Part shown: piece after piece, positions 21,996 through 31,137 of the stretch | Position numbering within the stretch: position 1 is the first letter of the stretch | How the letters are laid out: each line of letters starts with the position of its first letter | Origin: Phellopilus nigrolimitatus | Lineage: Eukaryota > Basidiomycota > Agaricomycetes > Hymenochaetales > Hymenochaetaceae | Direction of reading: 5' to 3' | DNA: 64,000 nt | Assembly (NCBI GenBank): GCA_021029095.1 | Contig: JAJOHG010000020.1 | Location: 310,001 to 374,000 of the forward strand | Translations under genes and position numbers: made by a program | The notes under the pieces: generated by a model | The model's database searches: none | What the model was told of the DNA's origin: nothing | What the model saw: the letters and a program-made list of their open reading frames with translations, nothing else

Positions 21996-22789
21996 CTCGG
22001 AGGTTTTGAAGCGATCGCTCATGAACAGTACCCTCGAGCGCTGGTTAAATGCTCGCTTCAGAGTCCAGAGAAATTACACAAGCCAGATAAAATTGCGCCT
22101 CCGCTGCCAAGAGACCGACATAGATCCATTCGCTGCTTTGGCCCCAGATCCAAGAACTTCGTTGCGAGCTCGAAACCGCGTCGAGTGAATGTTTACGACG
22201 AATGGATGGACAAGATATACCGCCGACGAAGCGCCTCTGAGCAAACTCCGAACACGATTCTCCGAGTGACGGCGGATCAATTTGAGAGCAGAGTGACGGC
22301 TTCGTACGGCGCGATAAAACTGCCTGCTGGCGCAAGTCATGGGTCGCAGGCACACCGAGAATGTCCAGTATCTTCTCCTTAAGAACGCTAAGTCCCGATT
22401 TTTTCCGAAGGCAGGGAATAAGTAAGCCAGTCTGTGGTGAGCTGGCAGTATTCGAAGTAAACTGTAGAGGTTTTGAATGGATATTTGTTCGCGTCTACCA
22501 CAAAGCAAATCGTTGAGGGGACAAAAAAAGCATACAGTAGACAAGAGCTCACCTTCGAGAACCCACTCTTCTCTTCTTGATCGCAAAACCTTGGGTCTGT
22601 CAGAGCAAGAGAAAAATGGTTTAAGATAATGCCAATGTGCTATACAGTATACGTATTCTAGATGATACAAAAGAAAATAGCGCCGATAAATAAGCGACCG
22701 TAGGAAGTTGGTAGAAAGCTGCATGTATGTAAATATGTCGAAATCTCTAACCTTCGGTAAATACGCAGCAAATAAGAAAAACAACCATA
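21996..22789. other. Intergenic: GH5 promoter region and MFS 3' end
   Basis: About 790 bp between the GH5 start and the stop of the next same-strand gene. A 236-codon minus-strand open frame (22074-22784) covers most of it, but its Arg/Tyr/Phe-rich composition shows no domain and it occupies the position of the GH5 promoter. I treat it as chance. No specific regulatory motif is claimed. Confidence 0.45.
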
Positions 22790-25255
22790 CTAATAGCTAG
22801 TTGAGGCCCAGCCGTCCTTTGGCACGCTGCCACTGCTCGACCCGGGCGACCCGTCGGCAACGCCGCCCGTCAGGTCCTTGCTGATGCGCGAACGGCCGCG
22901 CTCCATTTCGGGCTCCGCCCACGCGCGGCTACTGCCCTTGCGCGGCTTCTTCTGCTCCAGGGCACCACCGAGGCGCGGCTGCACGAGCATGAGGAGCGCA
23001 AGCGAGACGACGAGGATGGACGCGGCGAGCGCGAAGATGCCTTTCGGGAAGCGTGCGACCGTTGTACTGTACACCAGGCCAAAGATCATGGGCTGTTTAC
23101 ATTACTCAGGGTCAGGCTCTGAGGGTAGGAAGCAGAAAAGGGTAAGCAGTGGACGCGAACGTACACCGAGGACCATCTGGCCTGTTGCTTGAAGAACCGC
23201 AAACGCGCCAAACAGGCTGCCAGTGGCGGCCCCGGCAGAGGATGAAATCGTGCCCAGCCGCTCATCCTCCATGGCGTCCGCCTGCACGATGCACAGCGCA
23301 AGGCTTTGTACGCTCGGGACGATACCGGAGCCGAAGCAGCTGAGGAGCGTGAAGCAGACGAACGCAGCCTGCGCCGCGGCGGTCGGTGCGGTGCTCGAGA
23401 GCGCAACGAGCGTGTGCGATAGGAGGTCGACCGCATACGAGATGCGCGAGATGCGCAGGTCGAACATCATTTCAGCAGCGACTTGCGCCTTCGTGGGCTT
23501 GGGCTTCTTGCCTGCTGGGGCGCTGCTCTGCTGCGCTGCTGCTGCGGCCTTAGGCTTCGGCTTGCAGACAGCGATGATGACTGGGGGACGACTGGTCAGC
23601 GTAGGCGCATTTCCCAAATGTTCTGGCACAGCTCACAAGGCATGATGAAAAGTAAATGAACAGCTCTTGCGCCGCCGACGAGGGTGATATAGTAGCTCAA
23701 CTACATGAGCGCCCCACGTTAATTAGGCACTTTCCGAAATGAGAAAAAAAAACATAAAGAGGAAACAAACCTGCTCCGCTTCCCAGCCAAAAACGTGTTC
23801 TGCGTAAAGATATTTCAATGAAAAGATACCCTGGCGCAAAGTTCCGGTAAGTATCAGGTAGGACATGAGTCGGGGCGTCTACTTACTGATGAAAGCAAGT
23901 ATCCGAATAGAGCAAGGGCTAAGAATGTCATATTCCAGTCCTTCTTTGTTGCTCGCTTCTTCGGTGCGAACATCATAAGCGGAACAAGTAGGCCCTTCAC
24001 GAGCGCCAGTACACCGCCATTTGAACTCTTCGACCCCTGTACTTCCAATTCAACGGCAGCCGCCGCCTCGGCCACTCTTCTCGCCTCGCGCTTCTCTTTC
24101 CCTAGGCTCTCCGGGAACACAAAGAGCGCGAGAAAGAAGTTCACCAGTGCGAACATGACTGCGACCCAGAATACGGGCGTCACGGTGTGCCCGGCGCTCC
24201 TCGCCTCACTTGCAGGGAGGAGGAACGCGAGCGGGGGTGGGTGTGCGATGAACCACGCGCCGAGCATCGGGCCGAGCGCGAAGCCAAAGTAGAACACGCC
24301 CATGAAGCGCGAGAAGATGTGCGCACGCGAGCCGTCGGAGGTGCAGTCGGAGACGTACGCGGACGCGGCGCCCTGCAGCGTGGACCAGCCGCCGAGGAGG
24401 CCCTCGACGACGGGCGCGATGATGAGCAGCTTGTGCCCGTGCGCGGCGAGCGGCGAACCCGGGAGCGAGACGAGCACGAAGATGAGGTCGGTGAGCAGCA
24501 GGCCGAGCGTGGCGACGGCGAGCACACGTGTACGCCCGTGCCGCTCGCCAAAGTGCCCCCACCAGCCAGTCGTGAGGGCAGATAGCAGTCCCATGGTGGT
24601 CGTCATGATTGTCTGGAGGCGCGCGGCGCCGGCCTGGACGGCGGGGTCGGATATGCAGCGCTTGGTCGGGATGCGCAGCGGGTCGTCATCGTCGTCGCCG
24701 TCGCCGTCGTCACCCTCCGAGTCTTCTAAAGAATGAAATAATAATTCGGGAGCACTGTCTCCCGCTGAATCCAAAGAATGTGGCGTTAAGGTAAATAATT
24801 CGCGTGCCCGTGTATGGTTGTAATCAATGGGCTGGTGGCCGTGGACGGCATTGCAAGATAGTTGTGTGAAGACCTCCAGCCGGGGAGCGATAGTCATTCC
24901 CCGCTGTGAACACGCGTCAACTCAAAGCACACATTTCACTGACGACCACAACGTACTGCGATGGACGCCAGGACGGCAAACGGCACAATCCTACGCTTTG
25001 TTCAGTATGTTAAAGCCTTATCGTCACATTCGAACGGGACACGTACCATAAAGGTCTCGCACGGTAGAACGGCTTCTTTCGACGCTGCTTGCCAGCATCA
25101 CCGCCGCCCAGCAACGGATCATTCTCACTCATAACCGCCAGACTCGACGCGGGGTCATCCCGCCCGAGCGACAGCGCTGCCACGCCCACCCGGGAACGCG
25201 AAGGAGACGTCGGCAGGCTTGCGAGGTCGGATGAGACGATAGGGTCGATAGCCAT
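22790..25255 (-). CDS. MFS transporter, DHA1/TCR-like
   Basis: Twelve-helix major facilitator likely moving a small molecule or drug. N-terminal segment: MAIDPIVSSDLASLPTSPSR then SENDPLLGGG, with a dileucine-type acidic LL motif common in vacuolar or plasma-membrane MFS proteins. Next exons give RARPLWIVPFAVLASIA and MTIAPRLEVFTQLSCNAVHG. A large exon carries WWGHFGERHGRTRVLAVATL (MFS loop 2-3 signature G-x3-D/E-R-x-G-R-R/T), HGHKLLIIAPVVEGLLGGWS and FYFGFALGPMLGAWF. The central loop is Ala/Glu-rich. The C-terminal half includes KYLYAEHVFGWEAEQLSYY, GSGIVPSVQSLALCIV and KGIFALAASILVVSLALLML, then a hydrophilic tail with SRISKDL. Alternative upstream ATGs at 25285 and 25330 are in frame, so the start is uncertain. 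Substrate unknown. Confidence 0.82.
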
Positions 25256-27427
25256 GTTGAACGGGCGCTCGTCGGCGCCATACATGCCAACGGCGCTAGC
25301 GGCTTCAGCGACTCTAACGGCGTGGGGCATGGCAGGCTGTCGCTGGACGCTGCACGCGATGGGGAGAGAGCAACGTAGGATGCTTATGATTAGGGGGCAT
25401 GCGGTTGGTCTCACGGCGACTACGGTTTATGATGCTGCTGCTGACGCGCTGACGGCGCGAGGCGACGCCGTTTGGGCGTTGCTGCCGAGATCTAATCTCG
25501 CTATCTACAGCACCTTGCTCCGCGCCGCGTGCCCCCCTCGACGTCGACTCTGACGGCGACCACGACGCGATTCAAGAAACAATTCTTCATCGTCTATTCA
25601 ACGGGCACTCCGTCCTCTCACAGAGTGGAGCTCGTCGACGGAACGCTCTGGTCAGACTTTTTCCACGAAGTCCTCAAAGTCTTGCCGAAAAAAACACCCG
25701 CTTGCTTCGAAGCTTCACGGAAGATGCAAGGATCTCGGTCCGTCTATCTACCTTTGATGTGAAGATCGGAGTTCGGAGTTCCGAGCGACTTGCTGTTCGA
25801 CGGGCAACTGCAAGAAGAAAAGGAGTTGAAGTTCTACGCAAAAGTTTCCTTCGACATGCGGTCTTGAGAGTTACACGTACTCGTACCCAAGCGGTATTGC
25901 ATGAGTATTGAAGGGTCGATATATTTCTAGAATATGCATTCTGCAAGAGCGCTGGATTCGTTAGACGATGTGGATAATCATGCACATATCTCTTTCAAGG
26001 TATGTGTGCGAAGCCAGGAGCACTGGCTTACACTCTCCGAAGTCCCTCTTTCCCTGCATAATGCCCTTCGATGCCATTTGTCGGTTAACATTATCGGTGT
26101 CCGTCATCCGAGCGACTGTCAAAACATCTGAATCTGCCGAAATTGGGTAACGCGGGCGCGCAAGGACAATGGTCGTGGTACATCCCGGCAGCAGCGCTTA
26201 TACCCGCCTGTAATATGCATAGCGCAAGAAGCAAGATGGCGTTTTCAATGAGGAGGACCTTCTCTGGAGCTTTTCTCGAAAACGAGTCGAGCTTGTCCAG
26301 AGGCGCAGTCGCGGACGCGTTTTGACGTGCGTACGGCTAACGGAGGCTCCCGCCGAGCGGCGCGGGGAACAGAGAGCTTCATGTTGTCAAGATAAGGTTT
26401 TGCAGCACACCGGGGCGTAGGGCCGCGGCTCTCCGCTCGGGAGGGGATACACCCGTTCACCGAATCCTGCTATAATTTCTATCATGGATCAAAGGCGAGT
26501 TAATTTGGCGTTTCTCTTTTTTGGGAAAAGCGATGAATTCACTGATCGTATCAGACAAAAATCAGGAATACCGAGCGCTAGGATACAGGCACTTCTGTTT
26601 GCGGGCATCGGGTTATTGAGGATAAAAAAGCAATACCGGTGTGTCATCTGATGATACCTTTTGGATTTCTACGTCCTCGAGCTCACATCCCACACATGTG
26701 CGAGGAGAAAATAGTAGCCGGCTTCTCACATTGCGCAAGGTTCAAAGGACGTTGAGCCAGCCTGTTTACTTTATCCTGCCTTGAGCGAACCTACAGATTC
26801 AATTAGTCAAAACTCATTTATTCTTTCAACAAAACTAAAAATGAAATGAAAACCGGGGAGGGGAAGGCAAAACCCCTGTACCTTATGATCCCGAGCAGAG
26901 AAAGGAATTATCTCTCGTTTCCAGACAGGCTCTCCCTGCAGACTTTCGTTGAAGCGGTCTCAAAGCAGCCCGCTACCATCTGGTTCTAAAGTAATCCGTT
27001 ACCGAATATCTGTCTCCCGCATCAGCCGATCGCCCGCTCAAGCTATAAAAAAAAAGCCGTTCAATCGGATCCCTTTCTAATGACAACCTTGTCATAATGG
27101 TTCTTGTCTGACCTACGTGTGCGTTGAATCCCGAGCGGAGGAGATAAACTAATCTCATAATATTAATACCACGTTCAAAAGATGACTTCAGAAACTCCGG
27201 ATTCCTGTGCCAGCCTCTACGTATATGCTGTTTGGTGCTGGTCCCCGCGTGCTCTGCTGCGCAGATGAAGAGGTTAAATACGGTGCTGCTTCTAAGCACG
27301 TTGTACGATAAACGTTCATGGGCTATGAAGTGGTCCAGGCGGATGTAAAATAAATAAATGAAATACTTCCGGTAAACTTATGGAGAATCATAATGCTTTC
27401 AGCTTATTCTACTTTTCTTACATGCAC
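25256..27427. other. Intergenic 2.2 kb, no firm gene
   Basis: Upstream region of the MFS gene followed by AT-rich DNA up to the left inverted repeat at 27428. On the + strand one frame is open from about 25480 to 25911. It contains PLDVDSDGDHDAIQETILH and an Arg-rich tail, but I recognise no family and found no supported start. The rest (25.9-27.4 kb) has only short frames. Confidence 0.4.
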
Positions 27428-27456
27428 CATCAGGAAAAGCCTACCCTGTCAAATCG
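27428..27456 (+). repeat. Left terminal inverted repeat
   Basis: Starts CATCAGGAAA and continues AGCCTACCCTGTCAAATCG. It matches the reverse complement of 30877-30905 at 26 of 29 positions, and leads directly into a tandem array of roughly 10-bp TCAAATCGCG-like units. Confidence 0.7.
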
Positions 27457-27670
27457 TGTCAAATCGCGTCAAATCGCGTCAAATCACTCAAATCCCTTCA
27501 AATCCCTTCAAATCCTTTCAAATCCTTTCAAATTTTTACTTTATTTTTTTACAGGTTTTTTAGCGCCGAGTTTTCTAATTCTTCAAATCCTTCAAATTAT
27601 TAAATACAGTAACTTTCTTCAAATCCGTCAATTCTGTCAAATCCGTCAAATCCGTCAAAATCCTTCAAAT
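27447..27670. repeat. Sub-terminal TCAAATC-type degenerate tandem repeats
   Basis: Units of about 10 bp, first TGTCAAATCG/GCGTCAAATC, then CCTTCAAATC, then CCGTCAAATC, interrupted by a T-rich segment near 27534-27560. Unit sequence drifts along the array, as in locally slipped repeats. The same core recurs near 30700-30750 at the other end of the element. Confidence 0.75.
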
Positions 27671-27730
27671 TCTCGAATGCGGAAATTATGCACAAGTCAA
27701 ATGGTGTGATTATTTAAGTTGAAAAAATAT

Positions 27731-27803
27731 GTATAACACGTGAATTGAACAGGCAACCTATTCGCATAACATAACCAGATCATAACCATTACACCATAAT
27801 ACC
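27731..27803 (-). pseudogene. tRNA-like relic (A and B box present, stems decayed)
   Basis: On the minus strand the sequence begins GGTATTATGGTGTAATGG, which reads like the acceptor and D-arm start of a Gln- or Glu-type tRNA. A TGGTGTAATGG A-box match and a GTTCAATTC B-box-like sequence follow, and a run of six T (27723-27728 as A in the + strand) lies downstream. The anticodon and T stems do not pair properly, so it is not a working tRNA. It may be a pseudogene or the head of a SINE. Confidence 0.35.
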
Positions 27804-28089
27804 TTTATAAGGAATCAAATTATTGTTTATAGCATACGAAGGACAGGTATTCAAAGTGTTCTCCAGGTCTGTAAGTCCATTTAAGCCGGCCCTGAATTAG
27901 ACAAAGGCCGCGTCATCACCTCGAAAAGTTATTCCCTTGTTCCGTATTGACCTCACTCTTGTCCACGATTGGAACTTATCGACTGGTCGGGCATACCTTT
28001 CGCATTGTGCGTATCTGGGTGGATCTGTTGTTGATGCTGCGCAACAGGCATAGGCAGTGGTGGATTTTCATCGCGGCGAAATCAACATC

Positions 28090-30190
28090 GTATGACGGAC
28101 AACTTGGAGTGCGTCGCTTATGAACGACAGCGCGCACGGGAACACGACCGACCGGGTCCAGCTACATCGGCCACTTGCATATCTCTCAGTCGTTCTACTC
28201 ACCCAATGTCTCATATGCGTCTCCTCAACAGCCATAGCTGACCGGCCATTGGGCCAATTCGAACGTGGCCAGCCTGTCGATTGCTCTGACCCATATCAAG
28301 ACGATCATCTTTCTGGGACTCCTGACTATGTTCGATGGCACACAACTGCAGCGCAGAAGCTTGATGAGAGCTTTTCGGCAACTAGGAGTCCGCGACAACA
28401 GACAGGACTGGGTACTACGCCTTTGCTCGACCCTTACTCTCAGCTTCAGCAGATGTCAGCGCAGACTGCTGCGACTGCAGACTTTCCCACTTCAACCGTG
28501 TATCAGAACTCTGAAACGCCGAGCGCACCACCATATCAGCCGCCTGTTGCCCAGCAGCAGGCGTCCTCGAAGGGTACTTCGCCTCTGGGGTCACCGTTTG
28601 CGGGCCAAAGAAGTATTCCAATTATACCCATTATCACCCGATGGATACTTTGTCACCTGGTCCTGAAATGGAGAAAGGTCTGTCTTTGCTTATCGCCGTA
28701 CGACGATGATGGTGGTCGCCTGACTTCGTACCTTCTGGAGTAGAACTTAATAACCGTGCGGCGTTCATCGACTTCTGCCAGGGCTTGCTGAATTTGGATC
28801 CTATTCAGCGTTGGACGCCGCAGCAAGCCCGTATGCATCCTTTCATTACAGGCGAGAAGTATGTGAAGCCTTTTGTAGTATGTCATCTTCCTCCTATCGT
28901 TTTTATTTCGCTTTGGAGCTAAACTCGTCTTCAACCACCGAGTCACTTAAACAGCGCCGCAACAGCAGCAGCCGCTGCTACGCAGTCTAATACTCCACCG
29001 AATGATCCGAAGCGGCTGTACGGGGGTTTGGCTCCGCAACAGCCGAAGGGACAGCGCGCTTATCAGGACGCTGCGTCGTACAATCAGCATCTCGCGCAGC
29101 ATCAGGTTTACACTGCTCAGCAGCAGGCCGCGTCGCAGGCCGCATCGCGCGTACCGCAACCCGTATGTCTCACCGCAACAGCCTCAACAGCAGGCGCAGG
29201 CAGCATCGCAGTCGCATCGGCAGGATGCACAGCACTATAACTTGCCGCCCCAGCAGATGCAGCATTCATCTGTGAATCATGCGTCATTGGGCCATCAAAA
29301 TCCTGGAAGTGAGTGTCTTTGATGCAATGATCTTATGAGTCGCAAGAATCGGAAAACATTTCTAATTGGTTTTAAAGATCTGAACGCACAGCCGAATCCG
29401 CCTTCGAGTACATACTACCCGAATTCCCGAGCTCGTGCAAACACAATAAATAATATGGACGCCATCCCTCCTGCGTTGGCTCGTCTTCAGCACATGAACC
29501 ATGATGTCATCTCCGGGCGAAATGCTCTTACGCCAGTGCTCAACCGGGACGATGCCATGCGAGAGTGGGAGAGACGTCAGGCTGGCAAGGCGGCTGCGTC
29601 TCAACCATATCCGCAGTTGGAATATCTGCAACAGCAGGCCGAACTTGCTGCTGCAGGGTCGGCTACCTGGAATCAGCCCCGTACAGCACATCGGTATCCT
29701 GCTCAGCCATCGTCACTGTCCCAGTCGTACCACCCCGCTGCCAATATCGTCGTAGATGATCCGTCGGAAAGACGGGAGGTTGTCCTATCGAACGTCCGGT
29801 TTGCCGCTCGTGGGGACCAGGCATCGCAATCATTATACGGTGCGACGAACTCTGCGAGCCTCTCAAGCCCGCCGCAAGCGTATGCAGGGAATCCCGCACC
29901 TGGTGGTGGCTCGCTACGGAAGCTTTTATGCGCAGCAGCAGCAGCAGCAACAACAACAACAACCTGCATCGTCGTTTGACGCGATCGATCGCGGGCGGGC
30001 GGATATTGCGAATATATACGTCCCAATGCAGCCGGACCAGTACTAGAGCGCGTCTGAAGCCCCGCCGATGATCCGGAGAACATGATCTACAACTACGCTG
30101 AATCACTCGACTGGGAGGACTACGCAGCTTCGGACGTGCCGCATGAACGGCGACGTCGACGCAGCGCTGTTCGCCGCTCGGGTTCACCCC
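28090..30190 (+). pseudogene. Degenerate YAK1/DYRK kinase gene lacking most of the kinase domain
   Basis: Read across frames, the N-terminal part is Gln/Ser/Pro-rich (DPYSQLQQMSAQTAATADF, APPYQPPVAQQQASSKGTSP, then YSNYTHYHPMDTLSPG in another frame). It is joined at about 28660 directly to the kinase C-lobe: EMEK-ELNNRAAFIDF across an intron, then CQGLLNLDPIQRWTPQQAR and MHPFITGEKYVKPFV, the C-terminal signature of YAK1-family DYRK kinases. The ATP loop, HRD and DFG regions are absent. A Gln-rich tail follows (QPKGQRAYQDAASYNQHL, NPYVSPQQPQQQAQAASQS, PALARLQHMNHDV, a poly-Gln run near 29935-29965, DIANIYVPMQPDQ, ESLDWEDYAASD). Frame changes occur near 28600, 29150 and 29930, and a stop interrupts the start region near 28234. 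Introns are retained, so this is a DNA-level copy, not a retrocopy. Confidence 0.75.
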
Positions 30191-30569
30191 GAGTGTGCAC
30201 CCTCGCGCCTGTGCGCCTGTCTCGGTGAATACTCGCGGCCCCGCATGCGCGACAGTCAAACGCACCACTCACCTTCTCATTCAGATGCAGTACGGACCCC
30301 GTTGTTGATGAGTGAACGGATGGTGCGGAGGCAATTGTTGTGCTTCGCGGCGTCTTGCTAGACATCAAGAGTGACTTTGCCAGACTTGCTCTGGACGAGC
30401 TGTATATATGACTCACGACATTCCTTCAGCACGATTAACCCTCTATTACAGTCTTTTTATTGGCTTTTAGGTACCTACTCTTCGTATACTTTATGTTTCT
30501 TTTAATGGTTCTCAAATATTATATGCTTCACTGTAATGCCGGTGTGATGCGAGCTAAAATTCCTATAAT

Positions 30570-30876
30570 TCTTCAGAATTAAACTGTAAAAAGCACTCAA
30601 AACCTGTAAAAAGCACGTAAAAAACTGTAAAAAGCATGCAAATGCGATCAAAAAGATGGGAAATAATGCTTCAAATTATTAAAGCTACGTTAAAATACAG
30701 TCCTTTTGCTTCAAATCATATCAAAACCTTGTCAAATCGTATCAAATCAGTTCAAATTCATAAAATCCGTAAAATCGACAGGGGGGGTCATCAAAAACGT
30801 AAAATCGTAAAATCGTAAAATCCTTAAAATTTCGAATGGATTTTACGGATTTTACGGGATTTTACGGGATTTGAAG
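30570..30876. repeat. Right sub-terminal AT-rich repeats with a hairpin-like inversion
   Basis: Several CTGTAAAAAGCA units (about 30585-30640) are followed by TCAAATC units (30715-30750) and GTAAAATC units (30790-30825). The latter are inverted against ATTTTACGG units (30838-30870), giving a potential hairpin just inside the right terminal repeat. Confidence 0.7.
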
Positions 30877-30905
30877 CGATTTTACAGGGTAGGTATTTCC
30901 TGATG
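30877..30905 (-). repeat. Right terminal inverted repeat
   Basis: Ends ...CAGGGTAGGTATTTCCTGATG on the + strand. Its reverse complement matches the left repeat except at three positions. Confidence 0.7.
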
Positions 30906-31137
30906 ACACTTATTGTTCTGTAAATACTTTTTATATTTTATGCCCATTCTGTTTGGGGGGAAATGCTCTACGTTGCAACGATGATGAACTGGGCTGAAGC
31001 GCCGATCATGCCACGTGAGAAACGTTAGATCAACCCCTATATGCGGATGGCCGTGGCTGCGCGTCAGTGTCCAACTGGTATCTCCTTTGACTGTTCAACA
31101 TTTCTGACGACGACGTCGGCGTCGGCGGCACACACCA

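Larger units (their letters stand above)
27428..30905. mobile_element. Putative non-autonomous TIR element carrying a kinase-gene relic
   Basis: A 3,478-bp segment is bounded by 29-bp terminal inverted repeats at 27428-27456 and 30877-30905. After reverse-complementing one end, 26 of 29 positions agree (shared blocks CATCAGGAAA, CCTACCCTGT, AAATCG). Inside each end lies AT-rich DNA built of short tandem motifs: TCAAATC-type units on the left (27447-27670), and TCAAATC plus GTAAAATC units on the right (about 30700-30895). Both ends also share a direct block CTTCAAATTATTAAA (about 27587 and 30668). No transposase is encoded. The interior holds a degenerate YAK1-like gene and a tRNA-like relic. 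No clear target-site duplication is visible; only AC flanks both ends (27426-27427, 30906-30907). The superfamily is not assigned. Confidence 0.6.

Noticed and set aside
22074..22784. 236-codon minus-strand open frame upstream of the GH5 gene
   Set aside because: Arg/Tyr/Phe-rich composition without domains, signal or splice continuity, and it occupies the promoter between two confident same-strand genes.
24180..24736. Several long Ser/Arg-rich frames on both strands
   Set aside because: Antisense or off-frame readings of the MFS transporter exon, which carries the recognisable MFS motifs.
19960..25255. GH5 endoglucanase plus MFS transporter as a dedicated cellulose-utilisation cluster
   Set aside because: The MFS protein is DHA1/TCR-like, not a sugar or cellodextrin transporter, and no shared regulator or further enzyme lies beside them.
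27447..27540. Regular short repeats resembling a CRISPR array
   Set aside because: The units are contiguous 10-bp AT-rich tandem repeats without spacers, in a eukaryotic genome; they belong to the sub-terminal region of the TIR element.
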